Shown: piece after piece, positions 22,301 through 23,802 of the stretch
How the letters are laid out: every line of letters starts with the position of its first letter
Numbering within the stretch: position 1 is the first letter of the stretch
Origin: DASPPM01 sp035604475
Lineage (GTDB): Bacteria; Pseudomonadota; Alphaproteobacteria; JACZXZ01
Assembly: GCA_035604475.1 (NCBI GenBank)
Contig: DATNIJ010000107.1
Location: 1 to 23,802, forward strand
Reading direction: 5' to 3'
Length of the DNA: 23,802 bases
Notes under the pieces: generated by a model
The model's database searches: none
The model's input: only the letters and a program-made list of their open reading frames with translations
What the model was told of the DNA's origin: nothing
Program-made: the position numbers and the translations under genes

Positions 22301-22570
22301 CGGACGCAAACTTTCACCCCTGAACAGCCTGAAGCGATGCTGCTCGTCGGTTTCCCAGATCCAGTCGCTGCCGACCTCGGCGATGTCGCGGAACCGTTGC
22401 TCGCTCTCGCGCAGCGCCTCCTCGGCTTGCTTGCGCTGCCGGCGCCCCCCCTCCCATGTCAACGCCTGGACGATCGCGTGCGCGAGCCGGCCGGCGCCGT
22501 CCTTTTGTTCGTCGTTGCGCAGCTGAGTCACCCTCCTACGTCCCGAGCCGGAAATTACGCTTAGAAACAT
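19358..22570 (-). CDS. Multi-PAS hybrid sensor histidine kinase with C-terminal receiver
   Basis: This 1070-residue cytoplasmic-looking sensor has no membrane segments that I can see. Five PAS-like domains run from about 55 to 685. PAS-A (55-175, DWIWETD) and PAS-B (185-300, SISEGFVIFDRDDHLVTCNEAYRRIY) recur as PAS-A' (312-425) and PAS-B' (435-550), followed by a different PAS with LPGAIFRRV (560-685). The HisKA phospho-acceptor is His707 in GGVAHDFNNIL. The ATPase domain has N819 in NLAINARDAM, DTGHGMP at 861-867 and GTGLGL at 887-892. A linked receiver (948-1068) has Asp1000 and Lys1051. The ATG at 22570 lacks a ribosome-binding site; a GTG giving VTQLRNDEQ is an alternative start. It overlaps the REC-EAL gene by 4 bp and probably phosphorylates that regulator. 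Confidence 0.93.
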   Translation of the reverse strand: MFLSVISGSGRRRVTQLRNDEQKDGAGRLAHAIVQALTWEGGRRQRKQAEEALRESEQRFRDIAEVGSDWIWETDEQHRFRLFRGESLRPTGYAEQELVGKARWELMGVDLADEDHWRRHRADLDARRPFRDFRYSLVDKFGRPLHLSISGKPIYDASGGFRGYRGTATNITPIIEALRRAEEAEALLRDAVESISEGFVIFDRDDHLVTCNEAYRRIYEDSPHLTQPGARFEDIARDGLERGVHTDALGREAEWLEERLRYHRDPKGAIEQPLVGGRSILVTERRMSTGGTAGLRIDITVLRQTEAARRESERRFQDIAELAADWIWETDADLRYTYFGGGTAADAKLPSGDYIGKTPWEYVAGWARHKAELETHRLFRHTRYTRFGRSGKPRHLSVSGKPIFDETGTFRGYRGVATDETAVIRALHRAEAAEVLLRDAIDSISEGFVIFDAEDRFVMCNEMYRRIYPEGAQHMIPGVSFEELVRIGLAGGRYPDAKGREEEWLVERLQQHRNPMGAVEQRLDDGRWVLTTERWMANGGLAGMRIDITALKRAEQAWRESEEQLRSIAENLPGAIFRRVLKTDGRVAYTYVSPRMRELYGIDPEEMVRDGKLFSEFVHPDDRHLFIGALERSAKELAPMEVEIRFKAEDGQHRWLRYVSRPRKLENGDIQWDGIALDIAELKTTEERLRQAQKMEAIGNLTGGVAHDFNNILTGVIGNLDLLRDRIKDKPEECELLDEALDSGIRGAELANRLLAFARKQPLRPSLLEVNELVRSCARLLGRTLGEDIKLNLELSQGIWPVHADGAQIEAAIFNLAINARDAMPGGGMILVSTKNMSFDKDQAENAGVTPGNYVAVEVSDTGHGMPPEVLAKAFEPFFTTKEPGRGTGLGLAMVFGFAKQSGGHVKIYSEVGHGTVVHLYLPRAKKAAKEVARTPRRAPARSAARADMTVLAVEDNRKVRQVVVRQLKGIGYRVLEAENAKAAVELLERGERIDLVFTDVVMPGEMSGGDLAQAVRSRWPGVKVLLTSGFPQGLLEASGKVPEGISLLSKPYRKDDLVRAVHDIFGSEK

Positions 22571-22575
22571 AAAAA

Positions 22576-22604
22576 ACTGTTATTAAAAGTATAATATACT
22601 GTTA
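22576..22604. promoter_or_regulatory. Palindrome flanked by direct repeats upstream of the kinase gene
   Basis: AGTATA-A-TATACT (22588-22600) is a perfect 13-base palindrome. The heptamer ACTGTTA occurs at 22576-22582 and again at 22598-22604, exactly 22 bp apart, which is close to two helical turns. The element lies 6-34 bp upstream of the annotated kinase start. On the minus strand it offers a -10-like TATTAT. A regulator site, possibly autoregulatory, is inferred. Confidence 0.4.
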
Positions 22605-23060
22605 CGGATGCTCGAAGAACATTAAGCCTTAATCTGGTAACCGGTGCGTCGACAAACTGATCCGCGACGGTGGCAAGCAAATCGCAGAAGGTCTGGTTGA
22701 TCCAGATAAAGCCAACAGCAGCTCATCAGTTGATTTCCCTAGCAGATCATCAGGAAACACTCAAATGCATCGGCGAAATTGCGCCTATCCGCAAGACTCT
22801 ATCAACAATCGGCGGATTACGACAATATCCCTATCATTGATAGATATTCTGTTAGAGTAATCTCTAAGAAGTTGCCATGTGGCGCCCGTCGCCCATTCAG
22901 CATCCGTGGTTTCATTTACGCAGCGGAACTCGTCTCGCCAGCCCTCTCGTTACGTGATCTCATACCACATCTTGCGTATCCGTCGGTTGTCGCAACAAAA
23001 TGGAATAACAACTCGCTGCGGTCGTTGGCTTATTTTTTCACTTAACATTTATCAAAAATC

Positions 23061-23089
23061 TTGACCGGCGTCGAGAGTTCAGATAATAT
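23061..23089 (+). promoter_or_regulatory. Candidate sigma-70 promoter for the AraC-type gene
   Basis: TTGACC (23061-23066) and TAATAT (23084-23089) are separated by 17 bases; a perfect TATAAT overlaps at 23087-23092 but with 20-base spacing. The GTTCAG/CTGAAC inverted repeat (23077-23099) spans the -10 region and could be an operator. Transcription from here would leave a leader of about 140 bases before 23239. Confidence 0.4.
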
Positions 23090-23238
23090 AATACTGAACG
23101 ATGTCACGAATACTTGGTTAAATTTGCTGCAATAGAGAGTGGAACGCAGCAAAGATGTGAAAATCAATGGAATCATTTCGTTCACTTGGACGATGAGCCG
23201 GTGACCCCTCGTTACCGGAGAGCGGAGGGAAGACGGCC

Positions 23239-23802
23239 ATGAGCCCACGGCTCGAGAAGCTTGTGCCGGCACATCCCAAGGGCGTGAACGTTTCGCCGCC
23301 GGATGCTGTTTCGCGTCGTGCAGAGAATTGGGACGGTCTTTCAGCAGAGTATTCAGAGAGCCGGGACCTGGTGCCCTTCGCTTACAGCATCAGGCCAACA
23401 CATCATCTATTCGTTTGTGTCGAGCGAGGGTTGCGGCGCGATGGCGAGACGCGGGTCGAGGGCTTACCGTCGTCGACACTCCGCAATTTGACCCGAAGGA
23501 TCTGTGTCGTGCCTGCCGGCCATCAATTCGAAGGATGGCACGTTCCCTCCATTCCCGTGAAGGCCACAGTTTTCCATATCGAGACGGATTGGCCGCTTTT
23601 GGACCCCGAGCTGCTCACAGTCGCGGCGCCGCTGAGGGCTCAGCTGTGGCTGGATTCGTCAAGCATCGAGGCGACGGCCGCCAAGTTGAAGGCGTTGATC
23701 GGAAGCAAGGACCCCGGCGACCGCCTCTACGCAGAATCCTTGTGCGTCGTGCTCCAGCACGAATTGTTCCGGCTCGCATGCGGGACAGTCGGCGCTCGGC
23801 GG
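23239..23802 (+). CDS. AraC-family transcriptional regulator, N-terminal part (3' end outside window)
   Basis: The frame opens with ATG at 23239, preceded by GGAGGG with a 9-base spacer, and runs open for 188 codons to the window edge. The product begins MSPRLEKLVPAHPKG and contains SIRPTHHLFVCVERGLRRDG, then RRICVVPAGHQFEGWH, then VKATVFHIE. This is the N-terminal sensing region of a group of AraC/XylS-type regulators common in Rhizobiales, in which 'xPTHHLxxxxxxG' and 'VPAGxxFEGW' recur. The DNA-binding double helix-turn-helix would follow beyond the window. The ligand and targets are unknown. Codon use is less GC-rich than in genes to the left. The AT-rich region upstream and the divergent kinase are its only visible neighbours. 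Confidence 0.75.
   Translation, partial: MSPRLEKLVPAHPKGVNVSPPDAVSRRAENWDGLSAEYSESRDLVPFAYSIRPTHHLFVCVERGLRRDGETRVEGLPSSTLRNLTRRICVVPAGHQFEGWHVPSIPVKATVFHIETDWPLLDPELLTVAAPLRAQLWLDSSSIEATAAKLKALIGSKDPGDRLYAESLCVVLQHELFRLACGTVGARR

Larger units (their letters stand above)
22571..23238. other. AT-rich non-coding stretch between divergent kinase and AraC-type genes
   Basis: I see no convincing gene in this 668-bp region, which is visibly poorer in G+C than the rest of the window. It contains the candidate kinase regulatory element (22576-22604), a perfect palindrome CTATCA-T-TGATAG at 22831-22843, an inverted repeat GTTCAG/CTGAAC at 23077-23099, and the candidate promoter for the AraC-type gene. 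Short frames present (22779-23045 plus; 23042-23272 minus) have no family resemblance. A frame open across 22624-22860 (DKLIRDGGKQIAEGLVDPDKA) looks slightly protein-like but has no start codon and no recognised family. Confidence 0.6.

Noticed and set aside
20612..22564. 650-codon plus-strand frame opposite the histidine kinase
   Set aside because: The minus-strand kinase has unmistakable PAS, HisKA and ATPase motifs; the opposite frame has no family resemblance.
22871..22920. Minus-strand reading with TDAEWA, reminiscent of the N-terminus of IS5-type transposases
   Set aside because: Only about six residues match, the frame is interrupted by a stop just upstream, and no further transposase motif or terminal repeat is present.
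22779..23045. 88-codon plus-strand frame in the AT-rich region
   Set aside because: It has no ribosome-binding site or family resemblance; it is consistent with chance in non-coding DNA.

Overview
The window looks like a chromosomal stretch from a GC-rich alphaproteobacterium, possibly of the Hyphomicrobiales (Rhizobiales). Three things point there: the tadA / RluB-like synthase / rsmD neighbourhood, a complete ethylmalonyl-CoA core (ecm, ccr, mcd), and REP-like palindromes with TTCGAGACG and CTCCTCAGG ends of the kind I associate with Bradyrhizobium-like genomes. The taxonomic placement is inference. Most genes are very GC-rich and tightly packed; bases 22571-23238 are visibly AT-rich.

Layout. 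1-926 (+): the 3' end of an MBL-fold hydrolase, a DUF4169 protein and a VOC/glyoxalase-fold protein. 969-2427 (-): tadA, an AhpD-like carboxymuconolactone decarboxylase-family protein and msrB, a probable run with an oxidative-damage flavour. 2523-4606 (+): a class-I glutamine amidotransferase-like hydrolase, an S4-domain rRNA pseudouridine synthase and rsmD. 4587-5826 (-): a DUF4743/Nudix hydrolase, overlapping rsmD tail to tail, and a small ACT-like protein. 6018-8285 (-): an MttB-family methyltransferase without pyrrolysine and its cognate corrinoid protein, under a good candidate promoter. 8714-9097 (+): a secreted class I cytochrome c. 9263-11308 (-): an enoyl-CoA hydratase and a PaaK-like acyl/aryl-CoA ligase.

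11577-16972 holds the ethylmalonyl-CoA core. Ethylmalonyl-CoA mutase (-) is divergent from crotonyl-CoA carboxylase/reductase and methylsuccinyl-CoA dehydrogenase (+). Together they turn crotonyl-CoA into ethylmalonyl-CoA, methylsuccinyl-CoA and mesaconyl-CoA during acetyl-CoA assimilation. A perfect 9-bp-arm palindrome lies in the divergent promoter region. Ecm and the MttB/corrinoid pair give the window two separate cobamide-dependent systems.

17100-17926 (+) is a translationally coupled barnase-like secreted ribonuclease and barstar-like inhibitor. Next comes a 250-bp block of nested palindromic repeats. 18177-22570 (-) encodes a large multi-PAS hybrid histidine kinase overlapping (ATGA) a REC-EAL response regulator, a likely two-component route to c-di-GMP hydrolysis. 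The kinase has an internal duplication of a PAS pair. After the AT-rich stretch, an AraC-type regulator starts at 23239 and runs off the right edge.

Non-coding elements of note are a nested CCACGGAGG-type inverted repeat between the CoA ligase and ecm, four REP-like palindromes in two head-to-head pairs, an 18-bp tandem repeat upstream of the cytochrome gene, and a palindrome plus direct repeats upstream of the kinase. I saw no tRNA, rRNA, CRISPR array or intact insertion sequence. The best candidates for something unusual are the barnase/barstar pair inside its repeat setting, the MttB/corrinoid pair lacking its usual partners, and the duplicated-PAS kinase.
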